Shown: one piece after another, positions 5,585 through 5,869 of the stretch
How the letters are laid out: each line of letters begins with the position of its first letter
Numbering within the stretch: the stretch's first letter is position 1
Source of the DNA: Candidatus Margulisiibacteriota bacterium
GTDB taxonomy: Bacteria > Margulisbacteria > WOR-1 > O2-12-FULL-45-9
Length of the DNA: 5,869 bases
Assembly: GCA_028714935.1 (NCBI GenBank)
Contig: JAQTLJ010000083.1
Span: 1 to 5,869, forward strand
Reading direction: 5' to 3'
The notes under the pieces: model-generated
The model's database searches: none
What the model saw: only the letters and a program-made list of their open reading frames with translations
Told to the model about the DNA's origin: nothing
Program-made: the position numbers and the translations under genes

Positions 5585-5869
5585 ATGCACTTCAACATTG
5601 ACCATATTCGAAAAATAGACCCGGAGATCGCTGACACGATAGATAAGGAGCTCGACCGCCAGAAGAATAAACTGGAGATGATCGCCTCGGAAAACTTTAC
5701 CTCGCGAGCGGTCCTTGAGGCCTGCGGTTCCGTCCTGACTAACAAATACGCTGAAGGTTATCCCGGCAAGCGGTACTATGAAGGCCAGCAAATCACCGAC
5801 CTTGTGGAATCTCTGGCCATCGAAAGGGCAAAGAAACTTTTCAAAGCCGACCATGTAAATGTTCAGTCG
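5585..5869 (+). CDS. glyA: Serine hydroxymethyltransferase, N-terminal part (cut by the right edge)
   Basis: The first 95 residues of a PLP enzyme of usually about 410-430 residues. It interconverts serine and glycine with transfer of a one-carbon unit to tetrahydrofolate, feeding purine, thymidylate and methionine synthesis in the cytoplasm. Hallmarks are EMIASENFTS (31-40), LTNKYAEGYPGKRYY (51-65), which includes the active-site tyrosines and glutamate of the family, and the block ending in VNVQ (91-94) that leads into the PLP-binding part. The PLP lysine lies beyond the window. Where most bacterial enzymes read YYGGCE, this one reads YYEGQQ (64-69), a local variant. GGGAG (5574-5578) lies six bases before the ATG, confirming the start. 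The gene is separated from the lipoprotein by a terminator and has its own promoter. The frame is open to the edge. Confidence 0.96.
   Translation, partial: MHFNIDHIRKIDPEIADTIDKELDRQKNKLEMIASENFTSRAVLEACGSVLTNKYAEGYPGKRYYEGQQITDLVESLAIERAKKLFKADHVNVQS

Noticed and set aside
5462..5854. 130-codon minus-strand open frame opposite glyA
   Set aside because: It lies antisense to a clear glyA, crosses the terminator and promoter, and resembles no known family. It is a codon-bias shadow.

Overview
The window is compact bacterial chromosome of housekeeping type. It has Shine-Dalgarno-led genes, sigma70-like -35/-10 boxes, a rho-independent terminator and tightly overlapping operon genes. No insertion sequence, phage gene, CRISPR array, rRNA or tRNA was seen. 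The IMP dehydrogenase is of the GuaB3 class (familiar from Cyanobacteria and Actinobacteria) and resembles the cyanobacterial form closely. The dehydrogenase at the left is of the LeuB type also familiar from Actinobacteria. With moderate GC, this would fit an uncultured lineage near Cyanobacteria (for example Margulisbacteria/Saganbacteria). That assignment is an inference held with low confidence.

Layout. Bases 1-145 hold the 5' end of a minus-strand gene of unknown function that runs off the left edge. Bases 146-222 are a divergent promoter region. Bases 223-1275 (plus) encode a 3-isopropylmalate dehydrogenase-family enzyme, whose stop codon directly abuts that of guaA. Bases 1276-4291 (minus) are a three-gene operon read right to left: a 102-residue YgiT-type zinc-finger protein, guaB3 (IMP dehydrogenase family, no CBS domains) and guaA (GMP synthase). 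Both junctions are one-base TAATG overlaps. Bases 4292-4485 are a divergent regulatory region with a leftward promoter for the gua operon and two rightward promoters. The -35 boxes of the leftward promoter and the upstream rightward promoter overlap almost completely. Bases 4486-5487 (plus) encode a predicted VWA-domain lipoprotein, followed by a strong terminator at 5509-5540. Bases 5585-5869 (plus) are the start of glyA (serine hydroxymethyltransferase), cut by the right edge.

How the genes fit together. GuaB3 (IMP to XMP) and GuaA (XMP to GMP) form the guanine branch of purine synthesis and are translationally coupled, which supports GuaB3 being a working IMP dehydrogenase. The zinc-finger protein shares their transcript and may be a regulator or a small metal/redox-linked partner. 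glyA supplies one-carbon units also used in purine synthesis but has its own promoter. The LeuB-like enzyme belongs to branched-chain amino-acid synthesis and has no leu neighbours here. The lipoprotein is a surface protein not obviously linked to the rest.

The points most worth a second look are the overlapping back-to-back promoters, the LeuB-like enzyme that pairs an isopropylmalate-type pocket with an NADP-type coenzyme motif, and the zinc-finger/guaB3/guaA operon. I did not find convincing evidence for a wholly new defence or mobile system.
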